A stretch of 49,922 bases of DNA from Chloroflexus islandicus (GTDB lineage Bacteria > Chloroflexota > Chloroflexia > Chloroflexales > Chloroflexaceae): positions 1 to 49,922 of the forward strand of contig NZ_LWQS01000061.1 of NCBI RefSeq assembly GCF_001650695.1. Reading direction: 5' to 3'. The notes below the pieces were generated by a model. The model was given only the letters and a program-made list of their open reading frames with translations. It was not told where the DNA came from and did no database searches. The position numbers and the translations under genes were made by a program. This document shows positions 16,970-25,953 of the stretch, one piece after another. Every line of letters begins with the position of its first letter. Position 1 is the stretch's first letter.

Positions 16970-17008
16970 GCGCGTTTCTCCTCTGCAACTACAGAAACTG
17001 ATGCTGAA

Positions 17009-17290
17009 CTAGCGATCGCGATCACTCAAACCGTACTTCGCATCCAGCTTGTTCATGGCGTAGGCGTAATAGAAAATTTCCACCACGAACACGATCAGCG
17101 AACCCTGACTGCCCATGTAGTAGCCGAGGGGAAAACCGGCGATCACAATGTTGTTGAGCGCCTCAACAAACGGTACCGGCAAATACGAAACTGCAAACCA
17201 GATCACGAGCAAAATCGAGATCAGCCGCAGGTTCTCTTGCCAATACCGCCGATTCCGCTCCGCAACCGGGAGCTTCGCCAGATCCGACAT
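17009..17290 (-). CDS. DUF4212 symporter small subunit
   Basis: This 93-residue protein has two membrane helices (about 23-45 and 62-84). The signature RYWQENLRLISILLVIWF, PVPFVEALN and FPLGYYMGSQGSLIVFVVEIFYYAYAMNKLD is typical of DUF4212. Such proteins accompany VC_2705-type sodium symporters. ATG at 17290 follows GAAGGAGGTCCT, a strong ribosome site. It is the first gene of the operon, with an extended -10 promoter and inverted repeat upstream at 17451-17481. Confidence 0.93.
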   Translation of the reverse strand: MSDLAKLPVAERNRRYWQENLRLISILLVIWFAVSYLPVPFVEALNNIVIAGFPLGYYMGSQGSLIVFVVEIFYYAYAMNKLDAKYGLSDRDR

Positions 17291-17450
17291 AGGACCTCCT
17301 TCACATGCGCTGCACTGCTCACCTTCAGGCGATGCATTCCTGCGGTTGCTGCGATCACCATACCGAATCTCACGAACAGGGTGAGACGCGCCACGAACAC
17401 GGTCGGCAACTCAAACGGCACAATGACCCACACGCAACATGCCAGTTATG

Positions 17451-17481
17451 CATCTCATATCGCGGTGAGATGATTGTAGCA
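17451..17481 (-). promoter_or_regulatory. Extended -10 promoter with start-site inverted repeat, symporter operon
   Basis: On the minus strand TGCTACAAT (17481-17473) is followed at once by the inverted repeat CATCTCA-N8-TGAGATG (17472-17451). That places a putative operator on the transcription start. The leader to the DUF4212 ATG would be about 175 bases. Confidence 0.55.
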
Positions 17482-17579
17482 ACCCTTTTTCAGCGCAGGT
17501 TAAGTTTTGTGTAAAGTTTTGGTAAATTCTCCCCTTGTTTCGTGTGGCTTCTTTCACGATCCCACATCGCATGCCAGCG

Positions 17580-17588
17580 TGCTATAAT
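17580..17588 (+). promoter_or_regulatory. Extended -10 promoter of the DHS-like gene
   Basis: TGCTATAAT matches the extended -10 consensus exactly. It is the only good rightward match between the divergent symporter operon and the DHS-like gene. The predicted leader is about 170 bases and consists mostly of the hairpin repeats at 17643-17750. Further upstream (17505-17535) the DNA is AT-rich but shows no clearer promoter. Confidence 0.6.
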
Positions 17589-17642
17589 CGGCGGCGACAG
17601 AGCGCTGTGCTGCATCAGCGCACTGCGCCCCACAACACGAGG

Positions 17643-17750
17643 TACGGGCCCAGCAGCGCTGTGCCCCAACAATACGAAGTACGGGCACAGCGGCGCTGCG
17701 CCCCCACGACACGAGGTACGGGCCCAGCAACGCTGTGCCCCAACAGCGAA
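17643..17750 (+). repeat. 37-bp tandem hairpin repeats in the DHS-like leader
   Basis: Three copies start TACGGGC at 17643, 17680 and 17717, with a 37-bp period and a degenerate earlier copy near 17590-17640. Each contains a GGGC(A/C)CAGC...GCTG(T/C)GCCC stem. Loop and arm bases differ between copies while pairing is mostly kept. The array ends a few bases before the AAAGGG ribosome site at 17751-17756. Confidence 0.85.
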
Positions 17751-17762
17751 AGGGAAAAATTC

Positions 17763-18740
17763 ATGACGAACGGAAGCATCAGCCAATTCATCCGTCACCA
17801 TTTTCGCCATTTCAACGCGGCGGCGCTCGTTGATGCCGCCGACGGCTACCGCGCGCATCTCGCCAAAGGCGGCCAGATGATGATTACACTGGCCGGCGCG
17901 ATGAGCACCGCCGAACTCGGCCTTTCGCTGGCCGAGATGATCCGGCAAGAGAAGGTGCATGCCATCTCGTGTACCGGCGCTAATCTGGAAGAAGATATCT
18001 TTAACCTGATCGCGCACGATTTTTACGAGCGGGTGCCGCACTACCGCGACCTCAGCCCCCAGCAAGAACAAGAGCTGCTCGAACGCCACATGAACCGGGT
18101 GACCGACACCTGCATCCCGGAAGAAGAGGCGATGCGGCGGCTCGAGCAGGCCCTGCTCGACGAGTGGATGAACGCTGACCGGGCCGGCGAGCGCTACTTC
18201 CCGCACGAGTTTATCTACCGCATTTTGCGGTCGGGCAAACTCGAACAGTATTACCAGATCGATCCGCGCGATTCGTGGGTCTATGCCGCGATGGAGCGCA
18301 ATTTGCCGATCTACGTGCCGGGGTGGGAAGACTCGACTACCGGTAATATGTACGCGGCCCACTGCATTACCGGCGAGATCAAGAACGTGCATACCGTGCG
18401 CACCGGCATCGAGTATATGATTGATCTGGCCGACTGGTATACGCGCACTTCAGCCGAAGCTTCGATCGGTTTCTTCCAAATCGGCGGCGGTATCGCCGGC
18501 GACTTCCCAATCTGCGTTGTGCCGATGTTGCACCAAGACTTGGGTCGCGAAGGGGTGCCGGTGTGGGGCTATTTCTGCCAGATTAGCGATTCGACCACCA
18601 GCTACGGCTCGTATTCGGGTGCGGTGCCCAACGAGAAGATTACGTGGGGCAAGCTGGCAGTTGATACTCCCAAATTTATCATTGAATCGGATGCGACCAT
18701 TGTGGCGCCGTTAATCTTTGCGCTCGTGCTCGGTTGGTGA
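17763..18740 (+). CDS. Deoxyhypusine-synthase-like protein
   Basis: This 325-residue member of the deoxyhypusine synthase fold family carries NAD-dependent aminobutyl-transferase motifs. Visible are GGQMMITLAGAMSTAELG, ISCTGANLEEDIFN, the IGGGIAGDFPICVVPM glycine-rich block and NEKITWGKLAV with the catalytic Lys297 (Lys329 of human DHS in SWGK). Archaeal and eukaryotic DHS modify eIF5A. Bacteria lack eIF5A, and bacterial relatives have been linked to polyamine formation such as homospermidine synthesis. The true role here is unproven. ATG at 17763 is used; an open frame upstream to 17535 only translates the hairpin repeats. Confidence 0.88.
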   Translation: MTNGSISQFIRHHFRHFNAAALVDAADGYRAHLAKGGQMMITLAGAMSTAELGLSLAEMIRQEKVHAISCTGANLEEDIFNLIAHDFYERVPHYRDLSPQQEQELLERHMNRVTDTCIPEEEAMRRLEQALLDEWMNADRAGERYFPHEFIYRILRSGKLEQYYQIDPRDSWVYAAMERNLPIYVPGWEDSTTGNMYAAHCITGEIKNVHTVRTGIEYMIDLADWYTRTSAEASIGFFQIGGGIAGDFPICVVPMLHQDLGREGVPVWGYFCQISDSTTSYGSYSGAVPNEKITWGKLAVDTPKFIIESDATIVAPLIFALVLGW

Positions 18741-18866
18741 GGCTAGCGGATGGTGGCGTCGCACCGCAGCGCGGCGCCACTGTTGTTCCCCCACCTGCAA
18801 GCCAGTATCAGAGCAGGCGATGCGTTTGTTAGCACGATCGTCGCTACCGGCTTAAGAGGTTCGCCA

Positions 18867-19676
18867 GTGCTAAAACCGATGGTGCAACTGCTCGGCGTCA
18901 TTGCACTCGGATATGTCTTACTGTGCGCTACGATATACGCGGCGCAAGAACGGCTGCTCTTCTTTCCTGAATATGACCCGCCCGGCACGCAATACAACGT
19001 TGGCTGGCCGGTGGAAGAGGCGTTCATTCCGGTGGAAGGCGCAACCCTGCATGCGCTCTGGTTTCGCACTACCAACCCCGCAGGCGTCATCCTCTATTTT
19101 CACGGCAACGGCGGCAGCTTGCGGAGTTGGGGTGCAGTAGCGCCTGATTTCATCGTCCGCGGCTACGATGTCGTCATGGTAGATTACCGCGGGTATGGCC
19201 AGAGCAGCGGTTCGATTAGCCACGAAGCGCAATTACTCGCCGACGCAGACGCAGTGTACGATTGGATGCTGGCGCGTTACCCGGAAGAGCACATCGTGCT
19301 ATATGGCCGTTCGTTAGGCACAAGTCTCGCAGCGTGGCTGGCAGCAAACCGCCAGCCACGCCTACTCCTCCTCGAAAGCCCGTTGTACAGCGTTGAAGCA
19401 ATCGCGCGCCGGCAGTTTCCGTGGGTGCCGAGTGTGCTACTCAAATATCCGCTGCGCACGCATAGTTGGATCGAGCGGGTGCGCTGTCCAGTGGTGATCA
19501 TCCACGGCACCGATGATACCATTATCCCTATTAGTGACGGTGAGCAACTGGCGGCTCACGTCACCGCCCCGCTCGCGTTTTACCGCATTACCGGCGGCGG
19601 TCATAACAACCTCGCTGCGTTTGACCTCTACTATCATGCGCTTGACATAGCCCTAGGCACTCCCCGGCAACCATAG
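18867..19676 (+). CDS. Alpha/beta hydrolase (ABHD13/BEM46-like)
   Basis: This protein of about 270 residues has an N-terminal membrane anchor (MVQLLGVIALGYVLLCATIYA) and a serine-hydrolase domain. The domain shows the oxyanion segment YFHGNGGS, VDYRGYGQSSG, the nucleophile elbow GRSLG (Ser), the acid in IHGTDDTIIP and the His in GGGHNNL. This set matches BEM46/ABHD13-type hydrolases, whose substrates are mostly unknown. GTG at 18867 is preferred because AAGAGGT lies seven bases before it; ATG at 18879 is the alternative. It follows the DHS-like gene by 126 bases and precedes the isomerase gene by 20, so the last two are probably co-transcribed. Confidence 0.85.
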   Translation: MLKPMVQLLGVIALGYVLLCATIYAAQERLLFFPEYDPPGTQYNVGWPVEEAFIPVEGATLHALWFRTTNPAGVILYFHGNGGSLRSWGAVAPDFIVRGYDVVMVDYRGYGQSSGSISHEAQLLADADAVYDWMLARYPEEHIVLYGRSLGTSLAAWLAANRQPRLLLLESPLYSVEAIARRQFPWVPSVLLKYPLRTHSWIERVRCPVVIIHGTDDTIIPISDGEQLAAHVTAPLAFYRITGGGHNNLAAFDLYYHALDIALGTPRQP

Positions 19677-19696
19677 TTGAAACATGAGGAGAGAGC

Positions 19697-20512
19697 ATGC
19701 TCCGTTTTGCACTCAATATCTCGCTGACTCTGCGTGAACTAGCTTGGCCGGAACGATTGGAGACGGCTGCTCGGCTGGGATTTGGCACGATCGAATTTTG
19801 GTGGCCGGATGGGGTCGATCTGGCTGCGCTGGCCCGTCACATTGGCGATGCTGGCTTGCAGGTCGCGCTGGTAAACTTCCCCGCCGGCAATCTCGCGCAG
19901 GGTGAGCGCGGCTGGCTCAACCACCCGGAACGCCAGCACGTATGGCGGGCGGCTGTGCCACAAGCGTTGGACTTTGCCCGCCAGATTGGCTGCCCGCGCA
20001 TGAATGCGCTGGTGGGCAAGTTGTTGCCCGATGAACCACGCGAGAGCCAACTGGCGCGGGTGCGTGACAATTTGGCGTGGGTGTGCGAGCAAGCCGCCGC
20101 CGCCGGGATTGAGGTAGTGGTTGAGTCGCTCAATGCGTGGGAGAATGCCGGGTATCTATTAACGACCACTGCCGAAACGCTAGCACTGCTCGATAGCGTG
20201 GGAGCGCCGAATCTGCGTTACCAATACGATGTCTATCACATGCAGTTGATGGAGGGCAACATCACCCGCACGATTCGCCAGCACATCAACCGGATTGGGC
20301 ATATACAGGTCGCCGATGCGCCTGACCGCCACCAACCCGGCACCGGCGAATTGCGCTTCCCCTTCATCTTCCGCGCGATTGCGGAGAGCGGCTACACCGG
20401 CTCCATCGGATTAGAGTTTGTGCCACACGGTGAGATCGAGGCATGTTTCGCTTGGCTGCCGGCCAACCGGCGCGAACCGATTGACCCGGCAAGGCTGCAA
20501 TGGGCGGAATAG
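19697..20512 (+). CDS. Hydroxypyruvate-isomerase-like sugar isomerase (TIM barrel)
   Basis: This 271-residue protein of the xylose-isomerase-like TIM-barrel superfamily is closest in pattern to hydroxypyruvate isomerase (Hyi). Visible are FALNISLTLRELAWPERLETAARLGF at the start, IEFWWPDGVD, VVVESLNAWENAGYLLTT, YQYDVYHMQLMEGNI with metal-ligand Asp and His, HIQVADAPDRHQPGTGEL and the final IGLEFVPHG. Hyi interconverts hydroxypyruvate and tartronate semialdehyde. The family is broad, so the substrate is uncertain. ATG at 19697 follows TGAGGAGAGAGC, a strong ribosome site, 20 bases after the hydrolase stop. Confidence 0.85.
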   Translation: MLRFALNISLTLRELAWPERLETAARLGFGTIEFWWPDGVDLAALARHIGDAGLQVALVNFPAGNLAQGERGWLNHPERQHVWRAAVPQALDFARQIGCPRMNALVGKLLPDEPRESQLARVRDNLAWVCEQAAAAGIEVVVESLNAWENAGYLLTTTAETLALLDSVGAPNLRYQYDVYHMQLMEGNITRTIRQHINRIGHIQVADAPDRHQPGTGELRFPFIFRAIAESGYTGSIGLEFVPHGEIEACFAWLPANRREPIDPARLQWAE

Positions 20513-20591
20513 GGTGAGTTTCACCGGCCAGCCGTGCTCGCAACGGCTATACATGTTATGCTACTTATGCATTGTATAGCGGAGCACAGCC

Positions 20592-22121
20592 ATGGCAACC
20601 GAACCATTATTACTTATTACCGGCTTATTACTCGCCATTAGCGTCGCGGCCACCCGCGCCTCGAACCGGTTTGGCGTGCCGGCGCTCATCCTCTTTATGG
20701 CCGTTGGCATGCTGGCTGGTTCTGACGGGCCGGGTGGCATCGCCTTCACCGACGCCGCCGCAGCCCAACTGATCGGCGTCATCGCCCTGATTTACATCCT
20801 CTTTTCTGGTGGATTAGATACAGACTGGCCGATTATCAAGCCAGTGCTCAGCGAGGGATTGATTCTGGCCAATGTTGGCGTATTGGTCAGTACGATCATT
20901 GCCGCTGCGGGGGCGCGGCTAATTCTCGGCTTTGACTGGCCGCTAGCATTGTTATTAGGGGCGATCGTCTCTTCAACCGACGCAGCGGCAGTCTTTAGCG
21001 TGATGCGCACGCGCGGCATTCATCTCAAACACCGGCTCGAACCGCTGATCGAACTGGAATCGGGCAGTAACGATCCGATTGCGGTCTTTCTGACGATCGG
21101 GCTGACGCAATTGCTCATCAACCCGCAGTCGTCCATCCTTGATCTTGTGCCAGCCTTTATCTTCCAAATGGTATTAGGCGCAGCCGGCGGCTACGCTTTT
21201 GGCCGCTTGATGATCTGGGTCGTGAATCGCATCCGGCTGCAACAAGAGGGGTTGTACGTCGTGTTGACGATGGCGCTGACGCTGCTGACCTACGGCTTTA
21301 CCGCGCTCATCGGCGGCAACGGCTTTTTGGCGGTCTACTTGGCCGGCATTGTGCTCGGCAACGCCAATATCGTGCATAAACGCTCGATCTTGCGCTTCCA
21401 CGACGGTGTCGCGTGGCTCAGCCAGATCGCGATGTTCCTCATTCTAGGGCTGTTGGTGTTCCCGTCACAACTACCAGCAGTAGCGGGGCAAGGCTTGGCC
21501 ATGGCGCTCTGGCTCGTCTTTGTGGCCCGGCCATTGTCGGTCATGATCGCCATCGGTTGGAAACGGCGCTCGCTGGCGCAACTCTTGATGATCTCGTGGG
21601 CAGGCTTACGCGGCGCGGTACCGATCGTACTGGCCACATTCCCGCTCTTGGCTGGCGTCCCCGACGCGCCGCTCTTGTTTAACCTTGTCTTCTTTATCGT
21701 GCTGGTATCGGTGCTGGTGCAAGGAGTTTCGATTAGCTGGGTCGCGCGCCGGCTAGGTGTGATGAGCACTCAACCGGAACATGTTGACAGCCATCTGTTT
21801 GTGCCTGATGTGAGCGGCGCCAGCCAGATTCTGGAAGCGCACATTCCACCTGATTCGGCACTAGTGGGCAAATCGCTGATCGATGCTGATCTGCCGCGCG
21901 GGTTGTTAGTCGTGCAAATTCAACGTGAAGGCGGCTATATTATCCCAAACGGCAGCACCGTCTTTGCACCGGGAGACCGGCTGGTCTTGCTGGTCGCGCC
22001 GGCGGCGTTACCGGCAATTACTGACCTCTGCGCGAGTTGCAGTCTCAAGCCGATCGGGCCGATCCAGATCGGCGCGCAGGGGCAAGTGCAGGCGCGCGAG
22101 ACAAACGTCAATGCGGATTAG
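20592..22121 (+). CDS. Potassium/proton antiporter (NhaP2/CvrA type, CPA1)
   Basis: This 509-residue protein has about 12-13 membrane segments (residues 1-395). The CPA1 core motif SSTDAAAVFSVMRTRG lies near residue 125, with ELESGSNDPIAVFLTIGLTQ after it and SWAGLRGAVPIVLATFPL in the last third. A soluble RCK_C (TrkA-C) domain of about 85 residues closes the protein (ALVGKSLIDADLPRGLLVVQIQREGGYIIPNGSTVF split over its strands), as in NhaP2-type K+/H+ antiporters gated by small ligands. ATG at 20592 follows GCGGAGCACAGCC. It converges on phoU. Confidence 0.92.
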   Translation: MATEPLLLITGLLLAISVAATRASNRFGVPALILFMAVGMLAGSDGPGGIAFTDAAAAQLIGVIALIYILFSGGLDTDWPIIKPVLSEGLILANVGVLVSTIIAAAGARLILGFDWPLALLLGAIVSSTDAAAVFSVMRTRGIHLKHRLEPLIELESGSNDPIAVFLTIGLTQLLINPQSSILDLVPAFIFQMVLGAAGGYAFGRLMIWVVNRIRLQQEGLYVVLTMALTLLTYGFTALIGGNGFLAVYLAGIVLGNANIVHKRSILRFHDGVAWLSQIAMFLILGLLVFPSQLPAVAGQGLAMALWLVFVARPLSVMIAIGWKRRSLAQLLMISWAGLRGAVPIVLATFPLLAGVPDAPLLFNLVFFIVLVSVLVQGVSISWVARRLGVMSTQPEHVDSHLFVPDVSGASQILEAHIPPDSALVGKSLIDADLPRGLLVVQIQREGGYIIPNGSTVFAPGDRLVLLVAPAALPAITDLCASCSLKPIGPIQIGAQGQVQARETNVNAD

Positions 22122-22126
22122 GGGAG

Positions 22127-22170
22127 GGGCATAGCGTGTTATGCCCGTCTGGGCATAACACGCTGTGCCC
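22127..22170. terminator. 20-bp-arm hairpin between convergent antiporter and phoU genes
   Basis: GGGCATAGCGTGTTATGCCC and GGGCATAACACGCTGTGCCC pair with a single G-T wobble around four bases. Each arm is also partly self-complementary (GGGCATA...TATGCCC), so a cruciform with sub-hairpins is possible. It begins six bases after the antiporter stop and fills the convergent junction. Confidence 0.65.
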
Positions 22171-22186
22171 GTACCGGAGAGAGCGA

Positions 22187-22837
22187 TTAATCGTTCAATT
22201 CGACTTGATCGCCGCTGGAGATGAAGATGATCTTCTCGGCCATGTTCAAGGCCCGGTCGGAAACCCGCTCGAAGTTGTGAGCGATAAAGAGCAGATCGGC
22301 GGTTTCGGGCGGGGTGAGTTTCGCGACCAAGGTGCGCTTCAACTGCTTGTACTCATGGTCGATCTCGTCCTCGTGGGCGATAATGTCTTTGATCGCATCA
22401 GCGCCGCCGTTTGCTAGCGCCGCGAGCGTGCGATCAAGGTTGGCCCGCGCCGTCTTGCCCAACACCACCAGCTCTGCCGGCGCCGCGAGCGGCCCCCGAT
22501 TGGGGTCAGGACTGCCAATCACCATCTTGGCCGTGCTCTTGGCATAATCAGCGATTCGTTCCAACTCATAACTCATTGCAATGGCGGCTACAATCCGGCG
22601 CAAGTCACGCGCTACCGGCTGTTGGGTCGCAATCAAGTTGACTGCTTGCTGCTCAATGGCATCCTTAGCCGCGTTGAGAGTGGTATCACCGGTCACCACC
22701 GCCTTGGCCAATTCAACATCCCCCCGTTCCAACGCCGTAATGGCCTGCTCAAGCGCCACACTGACGGCGCGCCCCATTTCCACCACCTGCTTGCGCAGGG
22801 CATCCAATGCCTGATCAAAATGCTCACGCGGTCGCAT
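22187..22837 (-). CDS. phoU: Phosphate signalling protein PhoU
   Basis: PhoU is a cytosolic negative regulator linking the Pst transporter to the PhoR/PhoB system. This 216-residue protein is normal in length and shows the two three-helix repeats: FDQALDALRKQVVEMGRAV, EQQAVNLIATQQPVARDLR, ELERIADYAKSTAK, and the second-half HEDEIDHEYKQLKR and FERVSDRALNMAEKIIFI. The E/D-x-x-x-D metal motifs are present. ATG at 22837 is chosen: AAGGAG lies eight bases upstream. No pst genes are in the window; ppk1 is the only other phosphate gene. Confidence 0.94.
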   Translation of the reverse strand: MRPREHFDQALDALRKQVVEMGRAVSVALEQAITALERGDVELAKAVVTGDTTLNAAKDAIEQQAVNLIATQQPVARDLRRIVAAIAMSYELERIADYAKSTAKMVIGSPDPNRGPLAAPAELVVLGKTARANLDRTLAALANGGADAIKDIIAHEDEIDHEYKQLKRTLVAKLTPPETADLLFIAHNFERVSDRALNMAEKIIFISSGDQVELND

Positions 22838-22909
22838 GAAGGTTGCTCCTTCCCCATGTGCTGCTCCCGTACTTCTAGGATACACGCTTTACTGCGATTA
22901 CGCTAGTAG

Positions 22910-24379
<1,470 letters not shown>

Positions 24380-24384
24380 GCAGG

Positions 24385-24471
24385 GGCACAAAGGGGCAGA
24401 GCGGCGCTCTGCCCCTTGTGCCGGGTAACGCAACACTCGTTCGTAGCGGGGGCAGAGCGGCGCTCTGCCCC
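24385..24471. terminator. Two GGGGCAGAGCG hairpins between convergent eno and gltA
   Basis: Each copy has perfect arms GGGGCAGAGCG / CGCTCTGCCCC around one base. The first (24385-24422) is extended outward by GGCACAA/TTGTGCC with a one-base bulge, making a stem of about 17 bp. The second is at 24449-24471. They occupy almost the whole gap, one near each gene end, as expected if each stops one transcript. Confidence 0.65.
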
Positions 24472-24477
24472 TACGGT

Positions 24478-25764
24478 TTACCGCTGATCAACGGGGATGT
24501 AATCGCGCCGCTGCGAGCCAATATACACCTGCCGCGGGCGGGTGATCTTCTGCTCGGGGTCTTCGAGCATTTCGAGCCACTGCGCCAACCAGCCTGACGC
24601 GCGCGGAATGGCGAACAGGAAGGGGAAATACTCGATCGGGAAGCGCAGCGCCTGATAGATCAACCCGCTATAGAAGTCCACGTTCGGGTAGAGCTTGCGC
24701 GCGATGAAGTATTCGTCCTCCAACGCCGTCCGCTCTAGCTCCATGGCCACATCGAGCAGCGGGTTGGCCGCCGTCGCCGCAAAGACTTCGTGCGCGATCT
24801 TGCGGATGATCTTAGCCCGCGGGTCGTAATTCTTGTAGACGCGGTGGCCAAATCCCATCAGGCGCATCTCGCCCTTCTTGACCCGCTCGATGAATCCCGG
24901 CACATTCTTGGGGTGGCCAATCTGCTGCAACATGCGCAGCACTGCCTCGTTAGCGCCGCCGTGGAGCGGGCCGTACAGCGCCGCCGCCGCCGCCGCTAGC
25001 GCATTGTAGGGATCAGCGTGGCTCGACCCGACGCTGCGCATCACCGACGTCGAGCAGTTCTGTTCGTGATCGGCGTGCAGAATGAAGAGCACGTCCAGCG
25101 CTTTGGCCAGCACCGGGTTGACCTCGTAATCGCGCTGGTTCATGTAATCCATCATGTAGAGCAGGTTGGCAGTATAGCTGAGCGAGCTGTCGGGCAGGTT
25201 GAAGGGCCGGCCAATCCGGTGGCGGTAGGCGAAGGCGGCAATGGTCGGGATCTGGCCGATAATGCGCCAAATCTGCTTCTCGCGCACTGCCGGATCGTGA
25301 ATGTTCTTGGCTTCGGGGTAGAGGGTTGACATCGCCGCGACCGAGCTGATCAAGATACCCATCGGGTGCGCGTCGTAGCGGAAGGCTTGGATCAGCTCAA
25401 CAAGACTGTTGTGGAGGAAGAGGTGCCGGCTGATGCGGTACTCCCACCACGCGAGCCGCTCTTTCGAGGGCAATTCGCCGTAGAGCAGCAAATACGCTAC
25501 CTCAAGGTACGAGCTTTGCTCGGCCAGTTGCTCGATTGGGTAGCCGCGATACTCCAAAATCCCTTTATCGCCGTCAATGTAGGTAATGCTGCTCTTGCAC
25601 GAAGCGGTGTTGAGGTAGGCCGGATCGTACGACATCAAGCCGAAATCGTCATCATCCGTCTTGATCTGGCGCAAATCGGTCGCGCGAATGGTACCGTTCT
25701 CAATCGGGATCTCGTACGTTTTACCGGTGCGATTGTCGGTAACGGTGAGGGTGTTCTTGCTCAT
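24478..25764 (-). CDS. gltA: Citrate synthase
   Basis: Citrate synthase condenses oxaloacetate and acetyl-CoA at the entry to the TCA cycle. This 428-residue protein shows GILEYRGYPIEQLAEQSSYLEVAYLLLYGELP split over the large domain, the catalytic-His region HADHEQNCSTSVMRSVGSS, LYGPLHGGANEAVLRML, the second His in MGFGHRVYKNYDPRA, and a C-terminal Arg-containing block. ATG at 25764 follows GAAAGAGCACGGCT; the open frame upstream of it is not supported by the family. A TGGTACAAT box lies about 120 bases upstream. Confidence 0.96.
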   Translation of the reverse strand: MSKNTLTVTDNRTGKTYEIPIENGTIRATDLRQIKTDDDDFGLMSYDPAYLNTASCKSSITYIDGDKGILEYRGYPIEQLAEQSSYLEVAYLLLYGELPSKERLAWWEYRISRHLFLHNSLVELIQAFRYDAHPMGILISSVAAMSTLYPEAKNIHDPAVREKQIWRIIGQIPTIAAFAYRHRIGRPFNLPDSSLSYTANLLYMMDYMNQRDYEVNPVLAKALDVLFILHADHEQNCSTSVMRSVGSSHADPYNALAAAAAALYGPLHGGANEAVLRMLQQIGHPKNVPGFIERVKKGEMRLMGFGHRVYKNYDPRAKIIRKIAHEVFAATAANPLLDVAMELERTALEDEYFIARKLYPNVDFYSGLIYQALRFPIEYFPFLFAIPRASGWLAQWLEMLEDPEQKITRPRQVYIGSQRRDYIPVDQR

Positions 25765-25883
25765 AGCCGTGCTCTTTCGTGATACAACGACTGCATCGCC
25801 ATTGATACGTCTAGCCGTCCACGCTGATGCCGGCAGCTCGACAGCGACGGCACGCATGTTATATGGCGTTGTGGTTTGGTGCT

Positions 25884-25892
25884 ATTGTACCA
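25884..25892 (-). promoter_or_regulatory. Extended -10 (TGGTACAAT) upstream of gltA
   Basis: The minus strand reads TGGTACAAT about 120 bases before the gltA ATG. The same nine bases precede sucA and the winged-helix gene. A weak GTGCAA lies 17 bp upstream as a possible -35. Confidence 0.55.
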
Positions 25893-25953
25893 AAAGTTGT
25901 TACAGATTGCACAGGCTTGCCGAAAAGCGACTGCCTGCGGTCTAACTGGGTTG

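Noticed and set aside
17535-17762. 76-residue N-terminal extension of the DHS-like protein
   Set aside because: It only translates hairpin repeats in the leader; the family begins after the ATG at 17763.
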